Origin: an uncultured Gemmatimonadota bacterium
Lineage (GTDB): Bacteria > Gemmatimonadota > Gemmatimonadetes > Gemmatimonadales > Gemmatimonadaceae
DNA length: 8,978 bases
NCBI GenBank assembly: GCA_946479895.1
Contig: CAMLHT010000155.1
Location: 1 to 8,978, forward strand
Direction of reading: 5' to 3'
Part shown: in pieces, positions 1 to 5,649 of the stretch
Position numbering within the stretch: the stretch's first letter is position 1
Layout: each line of letters opens with the position of its first letter
Program-made: the position numbers and the translations under genes
Notes under the pieces: model-generated
The model's database searches: none
Told to the model about the DNA's origin: nothing
Seen by the model: only the letters and a program-made list of their open reading frames with translations

Positions 1-435
1 GGCTTTCTGTGCGTCCTCCCCTTCCTGGGCGCCCGGGCGCAGGGCGCCAACGCGGGCGCGATGACGGTTTCGGGGAACCCGGCGCTGCTTCGGATCAATA
101 TCGCCGTCGCGGGGTTCGACCCTTCGAGCGTAAGTGCGTCGACGACCTACACCATCCGGGCGGGCAAGGCGAACAGGCCCCAGAAGATCAGCGCCGCCCT
201 GAACGCGGCGATGCCTGCCGGGGTCACCCTGACCGTCGAGTTGACGGCCCCCACCGGGGCCACCAGCCTCGGACCTGTTGCGTTGGACGCGACTGTTCGT
301 GATCTGGTCGGAAACATCACCAACACGACGGTAGCGACACAGACGATCACGTATACCTTGTCCGCCACCGCCGCCGCTGGTGTGATACCCGCGGGATCCC
401 GAACCGTCACGTTCACCGTCGCCAGCTGGCCCTGA
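1..435 (+). CDS. Small secreted pilin-like subunit, 5' end cut off by window edge
   Basis: The frame is open from base 1 to the TGA at 433-435 and gives 144 visible codons. The internal ATG at 61 is not the real start, because codons 1-13 (GFLCVLPFLGARA) read as the end of a signal peptide with a probable ARA|Q cleavage, so the true start lies upstream of the window. The mature part (about 131 residues) is Thr/Ala/Val-rich with alternating hydrophobic residues typical of a beta-sandwich, and has no cysteine. It is clearly a paralogue of the proteins at 1419-1901 and 5024-5500: it shares AMPAGVTL, a Thr/Ala/Gly-rich middle, a TAAAGV turn and a C-terminal SRTVTFTV strand. The chaperone-like gene starts 13 bases downstream, so the two are probably one transcript. 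I do not recognise a named family. A structural subunit of a surface fibre is an inference from the neighbours. Confidence 0.8.
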   Translation, partial: GFLCVLPFLGARAQGANAGAMTVSGNPALLRINIAVAGFDPSSVSASTTYTIRAGKANRPQKISAALNAAMPAGVTLTVELTAPTGATSLGPVALDATVRDLVGNITNTTVATQTITYTLSATAAAGVIPAGSRTVTFTVASWP

Positions 436-448
436 GAACCCCACCGAC

Positions 449-1264
449 ATGTCGCCAGCCCTTCGTTCGTCCCTCCTGCTGGGCGTGCTGCTCGGAGCCG
501 CTGGCCTTGCGCCGGCCGCCGCGCAGGTGTCCGTCCTGAGCAGCACCGTCGAGGAGCGAGAGGTCACCCCGGGCCAGACGTACACGGGCCGCATCGTGAT
601 CGCGAACACCTCGGCGACGCCCCAGGCGGTCCGGCTCTACCAGACCGACTACATGTTCAAGGCCGATGGGACGTCCACGTTCGGTGACCCGAACACGACG
701 CCCCGGTCGAACGCCGGGTGGATCACGCCGCAGGCGAACCGGGTGACGGTCCCGGCGAATTCGGAGATCACGGTCCCCTATTCGGTGAAGGTCCCGGCGA
801 CCGACTCGCTGGTCGGGACCTACTGGAGCGCGATCATGGTCGAAGGCGCCGAAGCCGCGCCCCCGCCGTCCGCGGGCCGGGCCGGGCAGGCCCAGGTGGG
901 CATCGGCGCCGTGATCCGGTACGCCGTGCAGGTCGCGACACACGTCGGCAAGACCGGCGTCGGCGCGGTCAAGTTCGAGACGCCACAGGCGGTCAAGATG
1001 CCCAGCGGCGCCGCCGCCCTCGACATCGACGTCCTCAGCTCCGGCACCCGCGCCGTCAGGCCGACGATGTCCGTCGAGCTGTACGACGCCGAGGGCGTGC
1101 TCCGGGGGAAGGGCAAGCAGGTCCGCGGCCTGCTGTACCCGGGAACGTCCCTGCACCAGCACTTCGAGTTCGGGGTGCTGCCGGCCGGCACCTACAAGGC
1201 CGTCATCTTCGCCGACACCGGCAGCGAGAAGGTGACCGCGGTGCAGCTCACGATCACGTACTGA
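449..1264 (+). CDS. Secreted two-domain Ig-like protein, probable periplasmic chaperone for the pilin-like subunits
   Basis: This 271-residue protein starts at ATG 449 and has a clear signal peptide (residues 1-25, hydrophobic core LLLGVLLGAAGLAPA, cleavage AAA|QV). Residues about 26-130 form a first Ig-like domain with a PGQTYTGRIVIANTS strand pair, as in domains that cap beta-structured partners (fimbrial chaperones, DUF916/WxL-associated proteins). A Pro-rich stretch (about 139-145) precedes VGIGAVIRYAVQV, an alternating hydrophobic strand in the place where a PapD-type chaperone carries its donor strand and F1-G1 loop. A second beta domain (about 171-271) ends in PAGTYKAVIFAD and a final LTITY strand. 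There is no cysteine. The gene lies 13 bases after one subunit gene and upstream of another. The Shine-Dalgarno sequence is weak (TGAGAA upstream), which suggests translation coupled to the upstream gene. The chaperone role is inferred; a structural surface protein is the alternative. Confidence 0.78.
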   Translation: MSPALRSSLLLGVLLGAAGLAPAAAQVSVLSSTVEEREVTPGQTYTGRIVIANTSATPQAVRLYQTDYMFKADGTSTFGDPNTTPRSNAGWITPQANRVTVPANSEITVPYSVKVPATDSLVGTYWSAIMVEGAEAAPPPSAGRAGQAQVGIGAVIRYAVQVATHVGKTGVGAVKFETPQAVKMPSGAAALDIDVLSSGTRAVRPTMSVELYDAEGVLRGKGKQVRGLLYPGTSLHQHFEFGVLPAGTYKAVIFADTGSEKVTAVQLTITY

Positions 1265-1296
1265 TCGCGCGGCGTCGCGGGCGGGCGGCGACGCTA

Positions 1297-1331
1297 ACAA
1301 CACCGTAATTCTTCGGTCAGGGTCCTGTAAT
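1297..1331 (+). promoter_or_regulatory. Promoter/operator-like module ACAAC-N3-GTAAT-N17-GTAAT, copy 1
   Basis: An AT-rich island sits in a GC-rich intergenic region between the chaperone-like gene and the second subunit gene. ACAAC (1297-1301) is followed by GTAAT at 1305-1309 and TGTAAT at 1326-1331. The two GTAAT elements start 22 bases apart, about two helical turns. The same elements with the same spacing recur at 2008-2042 in front of the large gene. TGTAAT at 1326 matches a TATAAT -10 box at five of six positions and would give transcription starting near 1338. The upstream GTAAT and ACAAC may then be activator or sigma-factor contacts. The factor is unknown. Confidence 0.55.
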
Positions 1332-1342
1332 CCGGGGTGGGA

Positions 1343-1405
1343 CAAGTTGATGTCGCAAGGTCACGGCAGCTGGCGAACGCCGGCACGGCCAGACCACTCA
1401 ACTTG
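1343..1405 (+). promoter_or_regulatory. Leader inverted repeat abutting the ribosome binding site of the second subunit gene
   Basis: CAAGTTGA at 1343-1350 is perfectly complementary to TCAACTTG at 1398-1405, closing a loop of 47 bases. The loop can pair further (GGTC 1359-1362 with GACC 1392-1395, and a small GGC-GAAC-GCC hairpin at 1372-1381). The 3' arm runs into the GGAG ribosome binding site (1405-1408) of the gene starting at 1419. If transcription starts near 1338, the whole repeat lies in the 5' leader and could affect ribosome access or mRNA stability. An 8-base match in a leader this long can occur by chance. Confidence 0.35.
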
Positions 1406-1418
1406 GAGAACTACCGCA

Positions 1419-1901
1419 ATGAAGAACTCCCGCACCATGATCATGAGCGCCTTCCTCGTGATCGCCGCCGCGGCGTCGGCCTCCGCCCAGACCGCGACCC
1501 AGGACCTCACGATCAACATCCAGGCGATCAACAAGATCGCGGTCGTCGGTGGCGCGCACACCCTGACGATCAACACGGCGACCGCCGGTAACGCGCCGGA
1601 TGACGCCACGTGGGCGACCTCCTGGGCGATCACGACCAACGAATCGAGCATGAAGGTGACGGCCAGCATCGGTTCGGCCATGCCTTCCGGCACGACCCTC
1701 AAGGTCAATCTCGGCGAGCCCACGGGCGGCTCCAGCGCCGGTGACGTCTCGCTCGACAATACCGCCAAGGACGTGGTGACGGGCATCTCGACCCTCAACG
1801 AGTCGGGCCTCTCGCTCACCTACACGGTCCAGGCGACCGCCGCCGCCGGCGTGCAGTCGATCAACCGCACCGTCACGTACACGGTCACCAGCGGAGCCTG
1901 A
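1419..1901 (+). CDS. Small secreted pilin-like subunit (second paralogue)
   Basis: The ATG at 1419 is chosen over the in-frame ATG at 1347: it has GGAG at 1405-1408, and it places a proper signal peptide at the N-terminus (MKNSRTMIMSAFLVIAAAASASA, cleavage after residue 23, then QTATQ). The product has 160 residues, about 137 mature, no cysteine and no further membrane segment. It is Thr/Val/Ala-rich with alternating hydrophobic strands, such as DLTINIQAI at the mature N-terminus and RTVTYTVTSGA at the C-terminus. It shares AITTNE, AMPSGTTL, NIS/GIS-type and TAAAGV segments with its paralogues at 1-435 and 5024-5500. It has its own upstream promoter-like module and is followed by hairpins, so it may be transcribed alone, as expected for an abundant structural subunit. 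I recognise no named family. The fibre-subunit role is inferred. Confidence 0.82.
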   Translation: MKNSRTMIMSAFLVIAAAASASAQTATQDLTINIQAINKIAVVGGAHTLTINTATAGNAPDDATWATSWAITTNESSMKVTASIGSAMPSGTTLKVNLGEPTGGSSAGDVSLDNTAKDVVTGISTLNESGLSLTYTVQATAAAGVQSINRTVTYTVTSGA

Positions 1902-1916
1902 GGAACGAACGCCGCA

Positions 1917-1947
1917 AACGCTCAGAAATCGAGCAGCTACGAGCGTT
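1917..1947 (+). other. Stem-loop downstream of the second subunit gene
   Basis: AACGCTC (1917-1923) pairs perfectly with GAGCGTT (1941-1947) around a 17-base loop, 15 bases after the stop codon. There is no T-tract, so it is not a terminator on its own. It may protect the mRNA 3' end or be fortuitous. Confidence 0.3.
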
Positions 1948-1973
1948 CCAGGTCGCCGACGCTGGCACCCGAG

Positions 1974-2003
1974 CAAGCCGCCCCAGGGCGGCTTGTTGCG
2001 TTT
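1974..2003 (+). terminator. Intrinsic terminator after the second subunit gene
   Basis: A perfect 10-base inverted repeat, CAAGCCGCCC (1974-1983) and GGGCGGCTTG (1986-1995), folds into a 9-bp stem with a CCAG tetraloop and is followed by the T-rich TTGCGTTT (1996-2003). It would separate the subunit transcript from the large gene, which starts at 2066 behind its own promoter-like module. The T-tract is interrupted, so termination may be incomplete. Confidence 0.7.
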
Positions 2004-2007
2004 CATG

Positions 2008-2042
2008 ACAACGCTGTAATGCGACGTTCACCGGGCTGTAAT
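2008..2042 (+). promoter_or_regulatory. Promoter/operator-like module ACAAC-N3-GTAAT-N17-GTAAT, copy 2
   Basis: ACAAC (2008-2012), TGTAAT (2015-2020) and TGTAAT (2037-2042) repeat the arrangement seen at 1297-1331 with identical spacing, while the bases between them have diverged. If TGTAAT at 2037-2042 is the -10 box, transcription would start near 2049 and leave a leader of about 17 bases before the GTG at 2066. No TTGACA-like -35 lies at the usual distance, so an activator or an alternative sigma factor is likely. By eye I found no further GTAAT on either strand of the window. Confidence 0.55.
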
Positions 2043-2065
2043 CGGCGTGGAGCGATCATAGAAGC

Positions 2066-4963
2066 GTGACGAAGAGCTCCCGTTTCCCCGCCCTCGTGCT
2101 CGCGGCGGTCGCCCTGGTGGCGACGGCCGCGAACGCGCGCGCGCAGGCGACGGGACTCTCGGTCCAGGCGCCGCGCGGCCCCCGCGCCGCGATCGAGTCC
2201 GGCGCCGTCGCGACCATGGCGTTCACGGTCGCCAACGAGTCGAAGGACACCACGGTCGCGGCGCCGACCGTCATCGTGCCGGCAGGCTGGCGCATCGTCA
2301 TGAGCCCGGCGGCGACGGTGATCGCTCCCGGCGCGCGCGAAGTGTGGCTGGTCAGCGTGAAGGCGCCGGCCAGCGCCGCGGCGGGCGACTACCCGATCCG
2401 CCTCGAGGCGGCGCGTCCCTCCGTCGCCACGGCGGGCCCGGCGCCGGTCGCGGTGCCCGCCGACTCCGTCGTCGTCTCGATCGCCGAGCGCCACGAGGTT
2501 TCGCTCCGCGCGCTCACGACCCTTTCGTATGTGATGGGCGGCGAGCCCTACGACGCTGCCTTCATCATCCAGAATCACGGCAACGTCCCCGCCCGCTTCG
2601 ATCTCGTCGCGAAGTCGACCCAGGGTGAGTCGGCCCGCCTCGGCCGCGAAGTGGTCGCCCTCGCGCCCGGCCAGGTCGACACGATCAAGGCCAGGGTGCT
2701 CGTTCCAGCGAGCGTGACGACCACCGTCGAGGAAGTTCTTCTCGTCACGGCCGTGGACGTCGCCGTCGACTCCGTCCGGGCCGACGCATCGTTGCAGTCG
2801 ACGGTGGTTCCCTCCGCCAGGAACGTCCCGACCCTGTGGACCGTCCCCGCGCAGGTAGCCATCCGCACCGCCACGCCCGGATCGGGCGTTTCGGCGTTCA
2901 CGGCCAGCGGATACGGCAAGCTGATCGAGAACAGCGACGTGATGGTGGACTTCAGCCTTCGCGGCCCGGCGGGCAAGGCCTCCCTGTTCAACGAGCAGGA
3001 GATGTATCGGCTCGCCCTTCGCTCGCACCGCGGCAGCCTGCGCCTGGGCGACGACGCCTACGGGTTCTCACGGCTCCTCAGCGGCGGCGGCCGCGGGACG
3101 GGCGCCGAGGTGATGACGGAAGTGAAGGGATTCACCACCGGCGCCTACGTGCAGCGCGACCGTCTTCAGGCCGGCGCGCCGATCGAGGCCAGCGCGCTGC
3201 TCGCCAGCAACGCCCGACGCCCGGTTTCGGCGCGGCTCGTCGCTCTCGACCGGACGAGCGCTGGTGGCTCGACCCGCGCGCTCGCGATCGGCAGCAATGC
3301 GGTCGTTGCCGGCACCCGCCTCGGCGTCGAGCTGGCGGCCACCGACAGCGCGCGGATCGCCGGTGCCTCCGGCCGCGTGAACCTGAATGGCGACACGCGG
3401 TACTTCGACTACGACTTCAGCGCCCAGCACGTGAACGCCACGTTCGCGTCGGCGCAGCCGGCGTCGACGGACTATCGCGCCGCCGTGACCGGTCGCCGGA
3501 TCGGATCGGCGGTGCTGTCCGCCAACACGTCGATGCACAGCTCCGACCCGATCGCCGCCAACGCGGGCTTCGGCCAGCGCCTGGCGACGACGGTGGTCGC
3601 GGCGAACTGGATGAACGGCATCGGCATCGAGGCCGAGCACTTCGACCGTCGCGACGCCGGCGGCTATGAGCCGATCATGGGCCGCACGGAAACGGCGCGC
3701 CTCCGCAGCCGCTTTGCCCTCGGCAGCTTCGAGGGTTCGGTGAACGCGCAGGCGGGCAGCGTCGTGCAGGCAGACACGGCCAGCCGGACGTCGGTCACCG
3801 TCGGCGGCACGTTGACGGCGCAGATCGACGATGGCGAGTTCGTCTCGCTCTTCGGTGACTTCTCGAACGGACGCGGCCTCGGCGAGTCGGGCAACGGCAG
3901 CGTCTCGGTGGGCGTCAACGCGCAGCTGAGCTTCGCCGCGACGTCCATCCGGGCGATGAGCTTCGTGACGCAGTCGGCCAACGGCGGCCGGTGGGCGTCG
4001 CAGAACGACCTCACGATCGAGCAGGCGCTCGCCCGGGTGACCCTGGCGCTTCGCGCCCGGCTGACGGCCGCCGCGGGCGCCCCGTCGCAGCAGGCGGTGT
4101 TCCTCGAGGTGAAGACGCCCTTCGGCCTTCCGACCTCCGCCGTGAGCCCCGTCGGCCGGGCGCGCGCCGAGATCATCGACGCCGAGACGGGCAAGGGGCT
4201 CGCGGGCGCGCTGGTGCGCCTCGGCGGCCAGGCGGCGGTGACCGACGCCGACGGTTTCGCGACGTTCCATGATCTCAAGCCGGGCAAGTACCGCCCGGTG
4301 GTGGACGGCGCGGCCGTGGCCGGCCGGGTCGTTGCCGGCGGCGGCGAAGTGTCGATCGACGCGAAGTCGCGTAAGCCGGCGGCCTTCCGCCTCAACCTGT
4401 CGCGCGGCGCGCAGATCCTCGTTCGCCTGCGCAGCTTCGAGCGGACGTCGGCGACCATCGCGAACGGCGGCGACACGCTGACGGAAGTGGGCGCCCTCGG
4501 CCAGGTCGTCGTCGCGATGGTCACGCCGACCGACACACTCTGGCAGACGAGCGACGAGCGGGGCCGCGTGGATTTCGGGTCCGTGGTCCCGGGCCGCTAC
4601 ACGATCGCCGTGCCGCGGTACGATGCCCCCGACCACATGGCGTTCGCGAAGACGGAATTCGTGATCGAGGTCGGCGCCGGCGAGCAGAAGCAGGTCGAGT
4701 TCAAGCTGGTGCCGGAAATCCGCGCGGTCGAATTCCAGGGTGAGGCCATCCTGATCGCCGTGCCTGCTGCCGCCGGGAAGCCGGCCGCCGCGCCGTCGAC
4801 CATCACCGGCAAGCCGCAGACGACGCCGATCACGGGCAAGCCCGACCAGTCCACGATCGAGCCGACGACGCGGACGTCGGCCCCGGTCACGGCTCCGCGC
4901 GGCCAGCGCAACAACCAGAAGAATCAGCGGAACGAGCAGCAGCCGCAGCCCCGCGCGCTCTGA
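2066..4963 (+). CDS. Large outer-membrane usher-like protein with Ig-like and carboxypeptidase-regulatory-like domains
   Basis: This 965-residue protein starts at GTG 2066; an in-frame stop at 2039-2041 excludes earlier starts. The signal peptide is residues 1-26 (cleavage ARA|QA). Residues about 30-133 and 134-260 look like two NEW3/COG1470-type Ig-like domains (VPAGWRIVMSP; NHGNVPARFDLV). From about 265 to 690 the chain is long, Ala/Gly/Ser-rich and beta-strand-patterned with frequent charged turns, which suggests an outer-membrane beta-barrel; it includes a LGDDAYGFSRLLSGGGRG segment near 328-346. Residues about 698-755 form a carboxypeptidase-regulatory-like domain (DAETGKGLAGALVRLGG, then VTDADGFATFHDLKPGKY). 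A similar domain lies at about 780-890 (DERGRVDFGSVVPGRYTI). The last ~65 residues are a Pro/Thr/Gln/Asn-rich basic tail with two ITGKP repeats. No cysteine was seen. Size and order resemble an usher, but no standard usher domain is recognisable, so the function is inferred from context. Confidence 0.78.
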   Translation: MTKSSRFPALVLAAVALVATAANARAQATGLSVQAPRGPRAAIESGAVATMAFTVANESKDTTVAAPTVIVPAGWRIVMSPAATVIAPGAREVWLVSVKAPASAAAGDYPIRLEAARPSVATAGPAPVAVPADSVVVSIAERHEVSLRALTTLSYVMGGEPYDAAFIIQNHGNVPARFDLVAKSTQGESARLGREVVALAPGQVDTIKARVLVPASVTTTVEEVLLVTAVDVAVDSVRADASLQSTVVPSARNVPTLWTVPAQVAIRTATPGSGVSAFTASGYGKLIENSDVMVDFSLRGPAGKASLFNEQEMYRLALRSHRGSLRLGDDAYGFSRLLSGGGRGTGAEVMTEVKGFTTGAYVQRDRLQAGAPIEASALLASNARRPVSARLVALDRTSAGGSTRALAIGSNAVVAGTRLGVELAATDSARIAGASGRVNLNGDTRYFDYDFSAQHVNATFASAQPASTDYRAAVTGRRIGSAVLSANTSMHSSDPIAANAGFGQRLATTVVAANWMNGIGIEAEHFDRRDAGGYEPIMGRTETARLRSRFALGSFEGSVNAQAGSVVQADTASRTSVTVGGTLTAQIDDGEFVSLFGDFSNGRGLGESGNGSVSVGVNAQLSFAATSIRAMSFVTQSANGGRWASQNDLTIEQALARVTLALRARLTAAAGAPSQQAVFLEVKTPFGLPTSAVSPVGRARAEIIDAETGKGLAGALVRLGGQAAVTDADGFATFHDLKPGKYRPVVDGAAVAGRVVAGGGEVSIDAKSRKPAAFRLNLSRGAQILVRLRSFERTSATIANGGDTLTEVGALGQVVVAMVTPTDTLWQTSDERGRVDFGSVVPGRYTIAVPRYDAPDHMAFAKTEFVIEVGAGEQKQVEFKLVPEIRAVEFQGEAILIAVPAAAGKPAAAPSTITGKPQTTPITGKPDQSTIEPTTRTSAPVTAPRGQRNNQKNQRNEQQPQPRAL

Positions 4964-4971
4964 CCGGCATG

Positions 4972-4999
4972 AAAAAGCCGGCTCGAGTCCCGAGCCGGC
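4972..4999 (-). terminator. Intrinsic terminator for the minus-strand subunit gene, shared with the convergent large gene
   Basis: GCCGGCTCG (4977-4985) and CGAGCCGGC (4991-4999) form a perfect 9-bp stem with a 5-base loop. Read on the minus strand the stem is followed by five T (A-run at 4972-4976 on the plus strand), a good intrinsic terminator 24 bases past the stop of the gene at 5024-5500. On the plus strand the stem is followed by GTCTTGTC, a weaker T-tract, so it may also stop the transcript of the large gene ending at 4963. Confidence 0.75.
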
Positions 5000-5023
5000 G
5001 TCTTGTCGTCCCCTGCCGCGGAA

Positions 5024-5500
5024 TCAGGCGCCGGAAACGAGCGTGACGTGCACGGTGCGCGCGGTGGTGGCGGGAACGACGGCGCCGCTGCCGGTGATCA
5101 GCGAGAAGCCGATGCCGAGGTTGGCGGCGTTCAGCCGTGAGATGTTGGCAACGGCGGTCTGGGGCGCGGTGGTCAGCGTGACTTCGTCGGCGGCCTGGGC
5201 GCCCTGCGGCGCATCCATCCGCATGCGGAGCGTGACGCCGGCGGGCATCGCCTCGTCGAGGGCGACCGTGATCCGGCGGTTGTCCTCGTTCGTGGTGATG
5301 GCGTAGGTGGCCGAGGCGGTCACGACCGCTTCCGGGCCCGACTGGCGGGCCGGAATGACGAAGGTCGTCGTGCCGAGCACCGCGAGCTGACTGATCGGCC
5401 GGATTTCCATCCGGATCGACTGGGTCGCCGTTTGGGCATGGGCCACGATGGGGCCCACGCCAGCGAAGACAGCCGCTGCCACTGCGACTCGGAGCCGCAT
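5024..5500 (-). CDS. Small secreted pilin-like subunit (third paralogue, opposite strand)
   Basis: The product has 158 residues and starts at the ATG complementary to 5498-5500, with a clear ribosome binding site GAGG (complement of 5507-5510) six bases upstream. The signal peptide is residues 1-22 (MRLRVAVAAAVFAGVGPIVAHA), and the mature chain begins QTATQ, identical to the paralogue at 1419-1901. About 136 mature residues share YAITTNE, AMPAGVTL, a NIS-containing segment and the C-terminal ARTVHVTLVSGA strand with the other two small proteins. No cysteine. The N-terminal mature strand (SIRMEIRPI) alternates hydrophobic and polar residues. It is transcribed towards the large gene and has none of the GTAAT modules seen upstream of the plus-strand genes, so it may be expressed under different conditions. 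A minor or alternative subunit, such as a tip or adhesive unit, is possible but unproven. Confidence 0.85.
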   Translation of the reverse strand: MRLRVAVAAAVFAGVGPIVAHAQTATQSIRMEIRPISQLAVLGTTTFVIPARQSGPEAVVTASATYAITTNEDNRRITVALDEAMPAGVTLRMRMDAPQGAQAADEVTLTTAPQTAVANISRLNAANLGIGFSLITGSGAVVPATTARTVHVTLVSGA

Positions 5501-5649
5501 CGACGACCTCTTGGTGTGCCCGTCATGTCACCCCGCCTGACTACCGTCATCGGCAGCCCCAGGCTGTGACTGACCCACGCCGGAAATGTGGCGCACTCCG
5601 CGTGATCGCGCTATTCCTTTGCCTCTCCCCAACACCGGCCCTTTCTGAA

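Noticed and set aside
61..435. Gene start at ATG 61
   Set aside because: The frame is open to base 1 and the upstream codons encode a signal-peptide end with an ARA|Q site, so the real start is outside the window.
413..1345. 310-codon open frame antisense to the chaperone-like gene
   Set aside because: It is Arg/Gly/Asp-rich without a fold-like pattern, as expected from the opposite strand of GC-rich coding DNA. The sense gene has a signal peptide and a coherent beta pattern.
1347..1418. In-frame ATG 1347 as start of the second subunit gene
   Set aside because: It would place 24 polar residues before the signal peptide and has no good ribosome binding site. ATG 1419 has GGAG upstream.
3068..4636. 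522-codon open frame antisense to the large usher-like gene
   Set aside because: Its composition is dominated by Arg, Ala, Gly and His from high third-position GC, with no signal peptide, domain or ribosome binding site. It is a shadow of the sense gene.
5024..5500. Assignment of the small proteins to the spore coat U / SCPU family
   Set aside because: They have similar size and signal peptides, but the family's cysteines and motifs are missing, so the name is not supported.
5612..5617. TATTCC as a -10 box for the VPS10-type gene
   Set aside because: It matches TATAAT at only three or four positions, with no -35 at the right distance. Too weak to list.
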